A stretch of 64,000 bases of DNA from Segetibacter sp. (GCF_025963695.1 NZ_JAOQAH010000021.1:26580-90579); one strand, 5' to 3'. Shown: positions 44,563 through 54,594, counted from the first letter of the stretch. Notes: a model not told the origin generated them from the letters alone. Translations and numbers: made by a program.

Positions 44563-45507
44563 ATGAAGAAAATTTTCTTTCTAATGCTTTGTTTGTTTGT
44601 TTTTCAGACAACTTATTCGCAACCCGATACTGGCCAGGTGTATATGTTCTGCTATTTTAAAGACAATGGGCAAGACGGTCTTCATTTAGCCTACAGCAAC
44701 GATGGCTACACCTGGAAATCTTTATTCAACGATAGTTCTGTTTTAAAACCTACCGTAAGTAAGGATAAGTTGATGCGCGATCCATGCATCATACGTGGAG
44801 GCGACGGAAAATTTCATATGGTCTGGACTGTTAGCTGGAATGATAAAGGTATTGGATATGCATCGTCCACTGATCTCATAAGCTGGTCAGAACAAAAGTT
44901 TCTTCCCGTTATGGCACACGAAGAAAAGGTAAGAAATAGCTGGGCTCCAGAAATTACATATGATACCAGGAAAAAGCGTTACATCGTTTACTGGGCTTCA
45001 ACAATTGAAGGACGATTTGTATCAACCGATACAGCCGCAGAAAGTAAATACAATCACCGCATCTATTATACTACCACAAAAGATTTTGTAAAGTTCAAAA
45101 AAACCAGACTACTAATCGAACCCTCCTTTAGCATTATTGACGCAACCATTCAGCAAGACAATAACCGTTATGTGATGTTTTTAAAAAATGAAACACGTTT
45201 TCCCGTTGAGAAAAATATTCGTGTCGCTTTTTCTAAAAAACTAACTGGCCCTTATAGCACACCAGGTAAATCAATTACAGGAGGTTACTGGGCTGAAGGA
45301 CCAACCGCAATGAAAATAGGCGAGGAGTGGCTTGTGTATTTTGATAAATACACAATGGCCAAATACGGCGCTGTTTCATCAACAGATCTTATAAACTGGC
45401 AAGACATTTCTGATAAGGTCACTTTTCCAAAAGGCGCTCGCCATGGAACTGTTTTCACCATTACCCAACAAGAGTTTCAGCATTTATTATTCACTAAGAA
45501 GTTTTAA
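44563..45507 (+). CDS. Secreted GH43-like glycoside hydrolase
   Basis: 314 residues with a signal peptide (MKKIFFLMLCLFVFQTTYSQ). The body has five-bladed-propeller-like repeats of the GH43/GH32 type: MRDPCIIRGGDGKFHMVWTV, NSWAPEITYDTRKKRYIVYW, IIDATIQQDNNRYVMFLKNE, and GYWAEGPTAMKIGEEWLVYF, where the aspartates of the first and third units and the glutamate of the last unit sit in the places of the catalytic triad. It should act on plant or microbial glycans in the periplasm; the bond cannot be inferred. It is not in a polysaccharide utilisation locus here. Confidence 0.83.
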   Translation: MKKIFFLMLCLFVFQTTYSQPDTGQVYMFCYFKDNGQDGLHLAYSNDGYTWKSLFNDSSVLKPTVSKDKLMRDPCIIRGGDGKFHMVWTVSWNDKGIGYASSTDLISWSEQKFLPVMAHEEKVRNSWAPEITYDTRKKRYIVYWASTIEGRFVSTDTAAESKYNHRIYYTTTKDFVKFKKTRLLIEPSFSIIDATIQQDNNRYVMFLKNETRFPVEKNIRVAFSKKLTGPYSTPGKSITGGYWAEGPTAMKIGEEWLVYFDKYTMAKYGAVSSTDLINWQDISDKVTFPKGARHGTVFTITQQEFQHLLFTKKF

Positions 45508-45530
45508 ACTATTTAGTTCTTTTATTCTAA

Positions 45531-45794
45531 TTGTCCCGTTTGCATAATTCCTACTATTTGCCGTTAACAGCCCCAGACATAATTATAGAAGTATTGTCAC
45601 CAGGAAATAAAAACGCAGACCTAATAAAGAAAAAATCTGTGTATGAGGCATTTGGAGTAAATGAATATTTCATTGTTAACCGCAATAACAAGCAGGTTCT
45701 CTCTTACTGTTTGGACAATAGGCAATACGTTTAAAAACCTACTGAAATAGGTAGATTGATAACTAAAATGCTACAGGTAGAAATAAATTTTTAG
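45531..45794 (+). pseudogene. Truncated Uma2-family (DUF820) endonuclease remnant
   Basis: The frame from TTG 45531 encodes APDIIIEVLSPGNKNADLIK, KKSVYEAFGVNEYFIVN and RNNKQVLSYCLDNRQYV, which match the second half of Uma2 nuclease domains (EVLSP and the E/D-xxK catalytic region). The reading stops at a TAA (45732-45734), but in the same frame KPTEIGRLITKMLQVEINF follows to a second stop at 45792, as expected for the family's C-terminus. The N-terminal half is absent: the frame starts 24 nt after the GH43 stop codon. It is a relic, likely non-functional. Confidence 0.65.
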
Positions 45795-45835
45795 ATTACG
45801 TACTTCTCCCCAAGAGTTGGATGTTCGGGGAGGGA

Positions 45836-48457
45836 TTACTTCACTTTCTGCTTTATCTCATTCAGCTTCATTAAAGCCTCAACAGGCGTTAGCCGATTAA
45901 TATCGATGTCATTTAGCATCGTTCTTATTTCGTCAAAAGTCTCGGAATGCATATCAAAAATGCTTAGTTGAAGTTTGGGAGCAGAAAGCTTTTTGATATT
46001 AGCAGACAGATCTTCAGTCTTTGGCGAAGAAGCGTCTTCATCTACATGCTTGCTTTCCAATTGCAGTAAAACTTCATTTGCCCTGTCTATCAACTTAGGC
46101 GGCATCCCCGCCATTTTCGCTACATGAATACCAAAGCTATGAGTACTTCCGCCTGGTGCCAGTTTCCTAAGAAAGATAATTTTGTTTCCAACTTCTTTGT
46201 TGGTGACGTGGTAGTTTTTAACCCTTGGCAATTTATTCTCCAATTCGTTCAACTCATGGTAGTGGGTTGCAAACAAAGTTTTTGGCGCATGAGGAGAGGA
46301 GTGAAGGTATTCAACAATGCTCCAGGCAATACTAATGCCATCATATGTGCTGGTACCGCGACCGATTTCATCCAATAAGATCAAACTTCTGGCAGTGAGA
46401 TTATTTATGATGCTGGCAGTCTCATTCATCTCGACCATAAAAGTACTTTCGCCGCCACTGAGGTTGTCACTTGCGCCAACGCGCGTAAAAATCTTATCTG
46501 TGATCGGAATAGTTGCAGCACTTGCCGGAACAAAACTGCCCATATGTGCCATTAAGGTAATCAGTGCAGTTTGCCTAAGCAAAGCGCTCTTACCGCTCAT
46601 ATTCGGTCCCGTTAAAATAATTACCTGCTGTGCCGAAGGGTCTAATGAAATATCATTGGAAATATAATTTTCACCAACAGGAAGATTTCTTTCAATGACC
46701 GGGTGACGGCTGTCTTTTATGTCAAACTCTAACCCTTGGTGCAGCGTGGGTTTTTTATAATTGTATTGCAACGCATTCTGAGCAAAACAACTAAGACAAT
46801 CAAGGATCGCAAGAACGTTGCCATTGATCTGCATTGGTGCTATATAGTCCTGCAACTCAAGCAACAGTTTATCATATAGTTCCTGTTCAATGGCAAGAAT
46901 TTTGTCTTCAGCACCAACGATCTTTTCTTCGTATGTTTTTAATTCCTGGGTGATGTAGCGCTCGCAGTTAGCGAGTGTCTGCTTCCTCATCCAGGTTTCG
47001 GGCACCTTGCTTTTATGCATATTGGTCACTTCGAGGTAGTAACCAAACACATTATTAAAACCAACTTTTAAAGATGAAATACCGGTTGCTTCACACTCCT
47101 TTTGTTGCATCTGTACCAGGTAGTTCTTGCCCATACTGGCAATGTTTCTCAATTCATCCAGTTCAGCATGTACACCTTCTTTAATCACGCTTCCTTTCGA
47201 AATAAGTACCGGTGGGTTTTCAACGATATCCTTTAATATTTTTTCCAGGATATAAAGGCAAGGATTTAGGGCATCAGCGAGTCTTTTTAAATAATCATTT
47301 GATGCATATAAACATTCATTTCTAATTGCATCTACATGTTGCAACCCTCTCGCAATCTGTAAAACTTCACGTGGGTTAATTTTTCTAAGGGGTATTTTGC
47401 TGACTAGTCTTTCTATGTCGCCGGCTTGTTTAATGTGCTGCGTCAACTTCGTCCGAAGGTCAACATCCTTTATCAGGAATTCCACTAAGTCCAACCGCTC
47501 ATTTATTTTGCCCAGGTCTTTATATGGTAAAACGATCCATCGCTTTAACAATCTTGCACCCATAGGACTAACGGTACTATCCAGCACCTTAAGCAATGTT
47601 TGTCCATTCTCAACTCCACTGCCGAGCAGTTCAAGATTACGTATTGTAAACCTGTCCATCCACAGATAGTCTTCCCTTTCGAGGCGTTGTATAGAAGTTA
47701 TATGTTGTAGGTTCGGGTGCTCGGTATCTTTTAAATAATGGAAGATTGCCCCGGCTGCAATAATTGCCAGCTGCATAGCCTCAACTCCATATCCTTTTAA
47801 GGAATGTGTTTGAAAATGCTTCAGAAGACTTTCGGTAGCATATGCTTCATCAAAAATCCAGGAGTCAAGCGTGTAAGTATAAAACTTGCTTCCAAAGGTT
47901 TCTTTAAAATGCTTTTGGTAATTGCGTTGAAAGATAACTTCCGCAGGTTTGAGGCTTTGGAGAAGTTTATCTATGTATTCGAAATTTCCTTCGCTGGCAA
48001 AAAGCTCGCCGGTAGAAATATCAAGCAGGGCAATACCGGCTTTATCATCTGCAAAATGTACAGCGGCCAAAAAATTGTTGCTGTTGTGTTCAAGCAATTT
48101 ATCACTCGTAGCAACTCCTGGCGTCACCATTTCTGTAACACCCCGCTTCACAATTCCCTTTACTTGTTTGGGATCTTCCAGTTGGTCGCAGATCGCCACG
48201 CGGTAGCCAGCCTTCACTAATTTATGAAGGTAAGTATCTAGTGCATGGTAAGGAAAACCAGCAAGCTCGCTGCTGAACGCTGCACCGTTGTTTCTTTTTG
48301 TAAGGGTAATACCAAGCACTTTACTGGTAATAATGGCATCTTCGCCAAAAGTCTCATAAAAATCTCCTACGCGAAACAACAATATAGCATCAGGATACTT
48401 TTGTTTAATCGCCTTGTGTTGCTGCATCAACGGAGTCTCAGCACTGGTCTTACTCAT
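45836..48457 (-). CDS. mutS: DNA mismatch repair protein MutS
   Basis: 873 residues, normal MutS length. The mismatch-binding Phe-x-Glu motif is F33-Y-E35 in LFRVGDFYETFGEDA. The ATPase domain has Walker A TGPNMSGKSALLR (616-628), a DEIGRGTSTYDG Walker B region and FATHYHELNELE. It recognises mismatches and recruits MutL. A TATTTTTG -7 box lies 5 bases ahead of its ATG, so the transcript may be nearly leaderless. No mutL is adjacent. Confidence 0.97.
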   Translation of the reverse strand: MSKTSAETPLMQQHKAIKQKYPDAILLFRVGDFYETFGEDAIITSKVLGITLTKRNNGAAFSSELAGFPYHALDTYLHKLVKAGYRVAICDQLEDPKQVKGIVKRGVTEMVTPGVATSDKLLEHNSNNFLAAVHFADDKAGIALLDISTGELFASEGNFEYIDKLLQSLKPAEVIFQRNYQKHFKETFGSKFYTYTLDSWIFDEAYATESLLKHFQTHSLKGYGVEAMQLAIIAAGAIFHYLKDTEHPNLQHITSIQRLEREDYLWMDRFTIRNLELLGSGVENGQTLLKVLDSTVSPMGARLLKRWIVLPYKDLGKINERLDLVEFLIKDVDLRTKLTQHIKQAGDIERLVSKIPLRKINPREVLQIARGLQHVDAIRNECLYASNDYLKRLADALNPCLYILEKILKDIVENPPVLISKGSVIKEGVHAELDELRNIASMGKNYLVQMQQKECEATGISSLKVGFNNVFGYYLEVTNMHKSKVPETWMRKQTLANCERYITQELKTYEEKIVGAEDKILAIEQELYDKLLLELQDYIAPMQINGNVLAILDCLSCFAQNALQYNYKKPTLHQGLEFDIKDSRHPVIERNLPVGENYISNDISLDPSAQQVIILTGPNMSGKSALLRQTALITLMAHMGSFVPASAATIPITDKIFTRVGASDNLSGGESTFMVEMNETASIINNLTARSLILLDEIGRGTSTYDGISIAWSIVEYLHSSPHAPKTLFATHYHELNELENKLPRVKNYHVTNKEVGNKIIFLRKLAPGGSTHSFGIHVAKMAGMPPKLIDRANEVLLQLESKHVDEDASSPKTEDLSANIKKLSAPKLQLSIFDMHSETFDEIRTMLNDIDINRLTPVEALMKLNEIKQKVK

Positions 48458-48462
48458 TGCGA

Positions 48463-48470
48463 CAAAAATA
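48463..48470 (-). promoter_or_regulatory. Probable -7 element directly ahead of mutS
   Basis: Minus-strand TATTTTTG ends 5 bases before the mutS ATG (48457), so a standard start point would leave essentially no leader. Confidence 0.4.
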
Positions 48471-48619
48471 CTCGCTTTGATGGTAAAGAAAAACCAGCAA
48501 AAAACAATGTGAATAAGTGCAGGTTAAGTAGCTAAGCTGGTTTACAACCGCGCTAGTTGGGCTAGAGCTACCGTACACACAAGTATCAGAGTAATAATTG
48601 ACACTAACAAAAAGTTTTC

Positions 48620-49876
48620 CTAATGGTAGAGTGCTTGTAAAGTCGTTTTTGTTTTTTGCGTTAGCACAACTTGTTTTCCTTTCAACAGCTGTGCTAAAGT
48701 AGTATCATCGTAGTGCCGGATGGTAAGAAGAGTAAGATCTCTTTCTATCTGAACATCGAAAATTTCGCTTGCCTTAACTGCCAGTTGCTGAATTTTCTCT
48801 TCCCTGTCATCGAGGCAGAACTGTACGTTAATGGCAGCAGTTTGAATGAGATTAGGCTTAATATTTAATTCGGCAAATAAATGATATAGCAAACTCATTG
48901 GTCGTTCGCCGATAAACGAAAAATCCATTGTTTGTAACTGAACGAGCACTTGTTTGTTTTTAAGCACAATAACGGGTGGCAAATTTTTGCTTGCTTTATT
49001 GCTGATTGTTGTTCCGGGCAGAGAGGGGTCGAGGAAGCTTTTAACCTGTAGCGTAATCCTCTTGTTTTGCAACGGTTTTATCGTTTTTGGATGAATAACC
49101 TGCGCACCGTAAAAAGCCATTTCAATAACTTCGTTAAAACTTAGTTCGCTAATCAAACAGGCACCAGGAAAAATTTTCGGATCAGCACTCATTACACCTT
49201 CTACATCTTTCCAAATGGTCAGGTTTTCAGCTTCCAATACATTGGCGAAAATGGCAGCAGTAAAATCGCTTCCTTCCCGGCCTAGCGTTGTGCTTTCGTT
49301 TTGATCAGTGGCGCCAATAAAACCCTGCGTTACGTAAATAGTACTTTTGCCATTAATACCGGCACGCTTAATATTTTTGATTGTATCGTCCCAGCAAATG
49401 TTTGCTTCCCTAAAATTATTATCGGTTCTTATAATATCCCTTACATCCATCCATTTATTCGTAATTGCTTTTTCATTTAAGTAAGCACTGACAATACAAC
49501 TGCTAAGCAACTCTCCAATACACACTATCTGATCGTAATAATAATCGAAAGGCTGAACTGGCTTGTCGTGCAGTAACCATTCGACTTCTGTAAAAAATGA
49601 GTTTAAAAGATCGAAGGTTATATTATAAGTTGTAACAAGCAGGTATTTTGCTGTAGTAAGATGATTTTCTTTTACCAGGTTGAATAAATTAAGCGCATCT
49701 TCTTTGTTACCTGCATAAAATGCTTCAGCAACTTTTTCGAGCGCATTTGTCGTTTTTCCCATAGCTGACATAACCAGCATCAAAGGCTCACCTTCGTAAG
49801 TTTTAAGAATTTCTGCTACGTTCTGAATTCTTTCCACGCTGTTTAAACTTGCACCTCCAAACTTGAAAACCTTCAT
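48620..49876 (-). CDS. lysC: Aspartate kinase
   Basis: 418 residues. The N-terminus MKVFKFGGASLNSVERIQNV is the aspartokinase ATP-binding start, followed by VMSAMGKTTNAL, TLGREGSDFTAAIFANVL and FYGAQVIHPKTIKPLQNKRI, all typical of the catalytic domain. The C-terminal part, QVLVQLQTMDFSFIGERPMS and NVQFCLDDREEKIQQLAVKA, matches paired ACT-like regulatory domains. It phosphorylates aspartate for lysine, threonine and methionine synthesis. A TATCTTTG -7 box (49896-49903, minus strand) lies 19 bases ahead of the ATG. Confidence 0.92.
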   Translation of the reverse strand: MKVFKFGGASLNSVERIQNVAEILKTYEGEPLMLVMSAMGKTTNALEKVAEAFYAGNKEDALNLFNLVKENHLTTAKYLLVTTYNITFDLLNSFFTEVEWLLHDKPVQPFDYYYDQIVCIGELLSSCIVSAYLNEKAITNKWMDVRDIIRTDNNFREANICWDDTIKNIKRAGINGKSTIYVTQGFIGATDQNESTTLGREGSDFTAAIFANVLEAENLTIWKDVEGVMSADPKIFPGACLISELSFNEVIEMAFYGAQVIHPKTIKPLQNKRITLQVKSFLDPSLPGTTISNKASKNLPPVIVLKNKQVLVQLQTMDFSFIGERPMSLLYHLFAELNIKPNLIQTAAINVQFCLDDREEKIQQLAVKASEIFDVQIERDLTLLTIRHYDDTTLAQLLKGKQVVLTQKTKTTLQALYH

Positions 49877-50294
49877 TTATTACAATTAAAGATGGCAAAG
49901 ATAGGAGAAAGACTAAAGGGCGAATAAATGGCTGACAATAGAATTAATGACGGGCACTACTCTGTTTTAATTTTCGTTAACAGCCGGAAAAAGTTCAATA
50001 AAGATTTGTTGTAAAAGTGTGCGACGCAAGAATGTAAAACATTAATTATACAGCCGGTAAACTAAAAGAAACCATTTATTTATTGAATGATTACATGATA
50101 ATAAACAGTAATGAAATATTTAATAAAATGACTGAATTTATAACATCGTACTAACTCCCTTTCTGTGGATAAAGCCTTTAAAAATCAATTGTTTTAACCC
50201 TTTTTTTTGCCTTAAAAAAGTTACATTTGCCCACACTTTATTTCACTTAAAAAAAGTAAAGAAAATTACTCCCGCAAAGGATTTAAAAAGATAA
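49877..50294. other. Divergent region between lysC and gyrA
   Basis: 418 bp without a gene. The lysC -7 box is at 49896-49903 (minus strand) and a gyrA -7 box TACATTTG is at 50222-50229 (plus strand), leaving a leader of about 65 nt. A dispersed repeat lies at 50017-50034. Confidence 0.5.
50017..50034 (+). repeat. Dispersed intergenic repeat, TGCGACGCAA class
   Basis: Reads GTGTGCGACGCAAGAATG followed by TAAAAC, upstream of gyrA and divergent from lysC. Confidence 0.65.
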
Positions 50295-52952
50295 ATGGAA
50301 GACAATTTACAACCCCTCCAGACCAGCGATAATGACCGGGTAATACTGGTAAATATTGAAGAGCAAATGAAGACCGCATACATTGATTATTCAATGTCGG
50401 TTATAGTAGGTCGTGCATTACCTGACGCACGTGATGGATTTAAACCGGTTCATCGTCGCGTGCTGTACGCCATGAATGAGTTGGCGAATTATAGTAACCG
50501 GCCTTATAAAAAGTCGGCTCGTATAGTCGGAGAAGTGATGGGTAAATATCACCCGCACGGAGACGCGTCGATCTACGACACACTTGTGCGGATGGCACAG
50601 GACTGGACGATGAGGTATATAATGGTAGACGGACAAGGTAATTTTGGAAACCAGGATGGCGACCCTCCTGCGGCAATGCGTTATACCGAGGTTCGTCTGC
50701 AGAAGATTGCAGAAATGATGTTGGAAGACATTGAGAAAGATACGGTGGATTTTCAGTTCAACTTCGACGACAGCTTGCGCGAACCTACTGTGCTACCGAC
50801 ACGTATTCCTCAATTGCTGGTAAATGGAAGTAGCGGTATTGCTGTTGGAATGGCGACAAACATGCTTCCTCATAATTTAAGCGAAGTAATAGACGGTTGT
50901 GTAGCTTATGTTGAAAACCGGGAGACTACAATAGAAGAATTAATGGTGCATGTAAAAGCTCCTGATTTTCCTACCGGCGGTATTATTTATGGAATGGAAG
51001 GAGTGAAGCAGGGTTTGATGACAGGCCGGGGCAGGGTTGTTTTACGCGGAAGGTGCCAGGTGGAAACCAAACCGAGTGGCCGAGAGCAGATTATTATTAC
51101 CGAAGTACCCTACCAGGTAAACAGGGATATGTTGACGGATAAGATTGGTCAACTGGTTAATGACAAGACCATTGAAGGAATTGCACATGTAAACAATGAA
51201 AGTAACAAAAGGGAAGGCACAAGAATCGTAATTGACTTAAAGAGAGATGGCGTTGCCAATGTGATCATTAACCAGTTATACAAGTTTACAGAACTTCAGA
51301 CTAGTTATGGAATAAACAACGTAGCACTGACGAAAGGACGACCAAAAACAATGAACCTGAAAGAGCTCATAGTTGAGTTCATTGATTTCAGGATGCAGGT
51401 GGTGATCCGTAGAGCCCAATTTGAACTAAGAAAGGCGCAGGAACGAGCCCACATTTTAGAAGGATATTTAATTGCACTGGACCACCTTGACGAAGTAATT
51501 CGTTTGATAAGAAGTTCATCAACCCCTGATATAGCTAAAGAAAACCTGATGTCTGCCGGATGGGGATTAGATGATATCCAGGCTAAGGCCATTCTTGAAT
51601 TAAGGCTTCAGCGTTTGACGGGCATGGAGCGCGAGAAGATTAAAGAAGAGTTTGACGGTTTAATGAAAATAATTGCAGGCTTGCAGGAGTTACTGGCAAG
51701 TGAAGCATTAAGATACGAACTGATAAAAACCGAATTGCTGGAGGTAAAAGAGAAATTCGGAGATGCAAGAAAGACAGAGATTTCTTATTTATCAAATGAG
51801 ATGAGAATTGAAGATCTCATTGAAGAAGAAGATGTTGTAATTACTATTTCACATTACGGTTACATTAAAAGAACGTCTTCAGATGAATATCGTCAGCAGA
51901 AAAGGGGCGGACGCGGATCAATGGGAACAAAGACAAGAGACGAAGATTTCGTTGAACATCTGTTTGTTGCTTCTACCCACCACACGCTGATGTTCTTTAC
52001 TGAAAAGGGAAGATGCTACTGGCTTAAGGTTTATGAAATACCCGAAGGTGATAAAAACACCAAAGGGCGTGCAATACAAAACTTAATGCAATTACCAAAT
52101 GATGATAAGGTAAGAGCGATCATTGACATAAAGGACTTTACAGATAAGGAGTACTTAAGCAAACATTTTATCATTCTTTGCACTAAAAAAGGAATAATTA
52201 AGAAGACTAATTTGGAAGACTTTAGTCGTCCTCGCGCAAATGGTGTAAATGCCATAAATATTAACGACGGTGATCAGCTGTTGGAAGCGCGTTTGTGTGA
52301 CCAGGATTGCGAAATTATGCTTGCCATTAAATCCGGTCGCGCTATTCGCTTTCCACAGAATAAGGTAAGAGCTACTGGCCGTGGTGCAATTGGTGTTTTC
52401 GGCATTGACCTCGATGACGAAAAAGATGAAGTAATTGGTATGGTTTGTGTAAATAAGGACGACGTCAGCAGAAATATTTTGGTAGTTAGTGAGAAAGGGT
52501 TTGGAAAGCGTACGAACATTGACGAATACAGGATCACAAACAGGGGAGGAAAAGGAGTTAAAACAATTAATGTTACTGAGAAAACCGGTAATCTTGTCGG
52601 GATCTTGGACGTAAATGGAAAAGAAGATCTTGTCATAACCTGTAAGTCTGGTATAACAATCCGTACGAGTACGGCAGATATAAGGGAGGCAGGTAGGGCG
52701 ACGCAAGGGGTAAAATTGATTAGAATTGACGAAGGAGATGAGATTGCAGCCATTTCTAAAATTCAGGAACAAGAGGAAGCAATTGTATTGGCAGAAGCTT
52801 CATTAGAGGCCGAAGCAGAAGCAATAGAAAAGCTGGGTGAAGAAGAAGTTGAACCGGCAACAGGCGAAACGCTTCCCGATACAGACAAAGACACAAGCCA
52901 GGGATCTTCTGAAAGTGAAATTCCCGGAGATGCCCTTGACGATAACGATTAA
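50295..52952 (+). CDS. gyrA: DNA gyrase subunit A
   Basis: 885 residues. The catalytic tyrosine is Y130 in AAMRYTEVRL. The GyrA-box QKRGGRGSMG in the C-terminal domain and six-bladed pinwheel segments distinguish it from ParC. The C-terminus is a long acidic tail (about 830-885). In the quinolone-resistance region HPHGDASIYDTLVRMAQ, A91 occupies the place of E. coli Ser83 and D95 that of Asp87. With GyrB it introduces negative supercoils. It is followed after 21 bp by a TPR gene on the same strand. Confidence 0.97.
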   Translation: MEDNLQPLQTSDNDRVILVNIEEQMKTAYIDYSMSVIVGRALPDARDGFKPVHRRVLYAMNELANYSNRPYKKSARIVGEVMGKYHPHGDASIYDTLVRMAQDWTMRYIMVDGQGNFGNQDGDPPAAMRYTEVRLQKIAEMMLEDIEKDTVDFQFNFDDSLREPTVLPTRIPQLLVNGSSGIAVGMATNMLPHNLSEVIDGCVAYVENRETTIEELMVHVKAPDFPTGGIIYGMEGVKQGLMTGRGRVVLRGRCQVETKPSGREQIIITEVPYQVNRDMLTDKIGQLVNDKTIEGIAHVNNESNKREGTRIVIDLKRDGVANVIINQLYKFTELQTSYGINNVALTKGRPKTMNLKELIVEFIDFRMQVVIRRAQFELRKAQERAHILEGYLIALDHLDEVIRLIRSSSTPDIAKENLMSAGWGLDDIQAKAILELRLQRLTGMEREKIKEEFDGLMKIIAGLQELLASEALRYELIKTELLEVKEKFGDARKTEISYLSNEMRIEDLIEEEDVVITISHYGYIKRTSSDEYRQQKRGGRGSMGTKTRDEDFVEHLFVASTHHTLMFFTEKGRCYWLKVYEIPEGDKNTKGRAIQNLMQLPNDDKVRAIIDIKDFTDKEYLSKHFIILCTKKGIIKKTNLEDFSRPRANGVNAININDGDQLLEARLCDQDCEIMLAIKSGRAIRFPQNKVRATGRGAIGVFGIDLDDEKDEVIGMVCVNKDDVSRNILVVSEKGFGKRTNIDEYRITNRGGKGVKTINVTEKTGNLVGILDVNGKEDLVITCKSGITIRTSTADIREAGRATQGVKLIRIDEGDEIAAISKIQEQEEAIVLAEASLEAEAEAIEKLGEEEVEPATGETLPDTDKDTSQGSSESEIPGDALDDND

Positions 52953-52973
52953 ACAACAATTAAAACAAATAAC

Positions 52974-54287
52974 ATGAAAAGAATAACGATTGGTGCCCTG
53001 CTACTAATTTTTATTGGAACAGCAGCAAACGCACAGGATTTTAAAAAAGTAAGAAATGCAATGCTTCTTGCCCAGGTAGGAGCTGGAGGGGATCAGAAGC
53101 TTGAAGAGGCAAAAACAGAGCTGGATAAAGCACTTGCTGATCCTAAAGCGCAAAGCAATCCCGAAGCCTACTTGCTAAAAACGGAGGTATACGGAACAAT
53201 AGCAGCAAATAATACGCTTAAGGCAAAGTACCCAAACGCTGATGTGGAAGGATACGAGGCGCTCAAAAAGTATCTAGAGATGGATCCTACCGAGGCTAAA
53301 TTAAAAGAAGACAAATACCTTGGTGTTAATAGCATTTATAGCTCTCTTTTTTCTGCAGGGGTAAAAGATTACAATGCAAAAAACTGGGACTCTGCTTACG
53401 CTAAGTTTAAAGTAGTGGCTGAATTGGGCGATCTTTTCACCACGCGAAAGTGGTCAACATCAGCATTTGATACAACCTCATATTTGTACGCTGGAGTAAC
53501 AGCCCAGAATTCAAAGAAGAATGATGAAGCTGCTAAATATTATGGAAAAATAGCTGAAAGAAAAGTTGTAGGAGCTGACTATGAGGGTATTTATGACTTT
53601 TTGGTGAAGCATTATTTAAATACAAATAATCAAGCTGAGTTTACCAAGTACCTCGCTTTGGCTAAAGAGGCTTATCCAAAAAACACTTTATGGAATGACC
53701 TTGCTTTCGCGAACACAACAGATAATTCGGCCGTAGAAGATGTTGTAAAGAAGTTTGAAACAGACGATGCTGCAAAATCAATGACTGCCAGCAATTATCT
53801 CGATTACGGCGATTACTTCATTAACAATAAGAAAATTAAAGACTTAGAACCTGCTAAAAGAAGCGAGTTTACTAATAAAGCTTTTTATTCTTTTTCAAAA
53901 GCTGCCGAGCTTGATACTGCAAATGGAATAGCAAGTTATAACGCGGGAGTAGCTGCCTATACCATGTTTGAAGATGCAAGTGAGGCTAGGATGAAAATTA
54001 AAGGAACAACTGCTGATATAAAAGCAAAGCAGGGCCAGGCAGATAAAGTTGCAGATGCCGCTGCAGATAAAAGCATCCAGGCATTAGAAAAGGCTTTCGC
54101 AACGCTGTCTTCTAAAGCGGCCCGTTCTAATATTGAAAGAAACTGTTTGAGCAAATCAACAGATCTTTTGTACAATTTGTACGAATATAAGAAAAACAGA
54201 AGCCGTGGTGCAAATCCAAAAGATTACGACAAGTACGACGTTAAGAGCAAATACTATGACGGTCTGCACGGTAAGTTCGCAAAATAA
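52974..54287 (+). CDS. Secreted TPR-like repeat protein
   Basis: 437 residues with signal peptide MKRITIGALLLIFIGTAANAQ. The body is alpha-helical with tetratricopeptide-like repeats, such as GDQKLEEAKTELDKALADPK, NAKNWDSAYAKFKVVAELGD, NDEAAKYYGKIAERKVVGAD, KAFYSFSKAAELDTANGIAS and DKSIQALEKAFATLSSKAAR. It has no catalytic motif and is likely a periplasmic or outer-membrane scaffold. It lies 21 bp after gyrA and ends at a hairpin, so it is probably co-transcribed with gyrA. Confidence 0.8.
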   Translation: MKRITIGALLLIFIGTAANAQDFKKVRNAMLLAQVGAGGDQKLEEAKTELDKALADPKAQSNPEAYLLKTEVYGTIAANNTLKAKYPNADVEGYEALKKYLEMDPTEAKLKEDKYLGVNSIYSSLFSAGVKDYNAKNWDSAYAKFKVVAELGDLFTTRKWSTSAFDTTSYLYAGVTAQNSKKNDEAAKYYGKIAERKVVGADYEGIYDFLVKHYLNTNNQAEFTKYLALAKEAYPKNTLWNDLAFANTTDNSAVEDVVKKFETDDAAKSMTASNYLDYGDYFINNKKIKDLEPAKRSEFTNKAFYSFSKAAELDTANGIASYNAGVAAYTMFEDASEARMKIKGTTADIKAKQGQADKVADAAADKSIQALEKAFATLSSKAARSNIERNCLSKSTDLLYNLYEYKKNRSRGANPKDYDKYDVKSKYYDGLHGKFAK

Positions 54288-54594
54288 TTTCTCTCACTTA
54301 TTCGTTGAAAAAAGCTATCCATTTTGGATGGCTTTTTTTATGACTTCTTAAACCCGTACAGATTCGGTATCGTAAAACAGATAACATCTCTTGCAAACAG
54401 CGTTGGTTTCGGACTGTAAGAGAGTGAGAGAGAGGTTTATGAAGTTTATAAAAAGGCTGATGTAAAGCTTAAAGCTCTTAAAGAGAAGATGCATACGGTA
54501 GCGCTTTCAGATTCTCATTCTACTTAACATAATATCAATTATAGGAAAAAAAGAAACTGAAGTCATTTTGGAAAAAACTGTCATTAAAACGGTC
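54288..54594. other. Intergenic region after the TPR gene
   Basis: A hairpin terminator lies at 54308-54338. Further on, a plus frame at 54420-54527 reads ESEREVYEVYKKADVKLKAL before a stop, with no start codon at its beginning. It may be a worn gene end or chance. Nothing else is seen. Confidence 0.4.
54308..54338 (+). terminator. Rho-independent terminator
   Basis: AAAAAAGCTATCCA (54308-54321) pairs with TGGATGGCTTTTTT (54325-54338) with one G-T pair and a three-base loop; further T follow. Confidence 0.8.

Noticed and set aside
52698..52708. GCGACGCAAGG inside gyrA, similar to the dispersed repeat core
   Set aside because: It encodes conserved GyrA residues and lacks the repeat flanks; likely chance.
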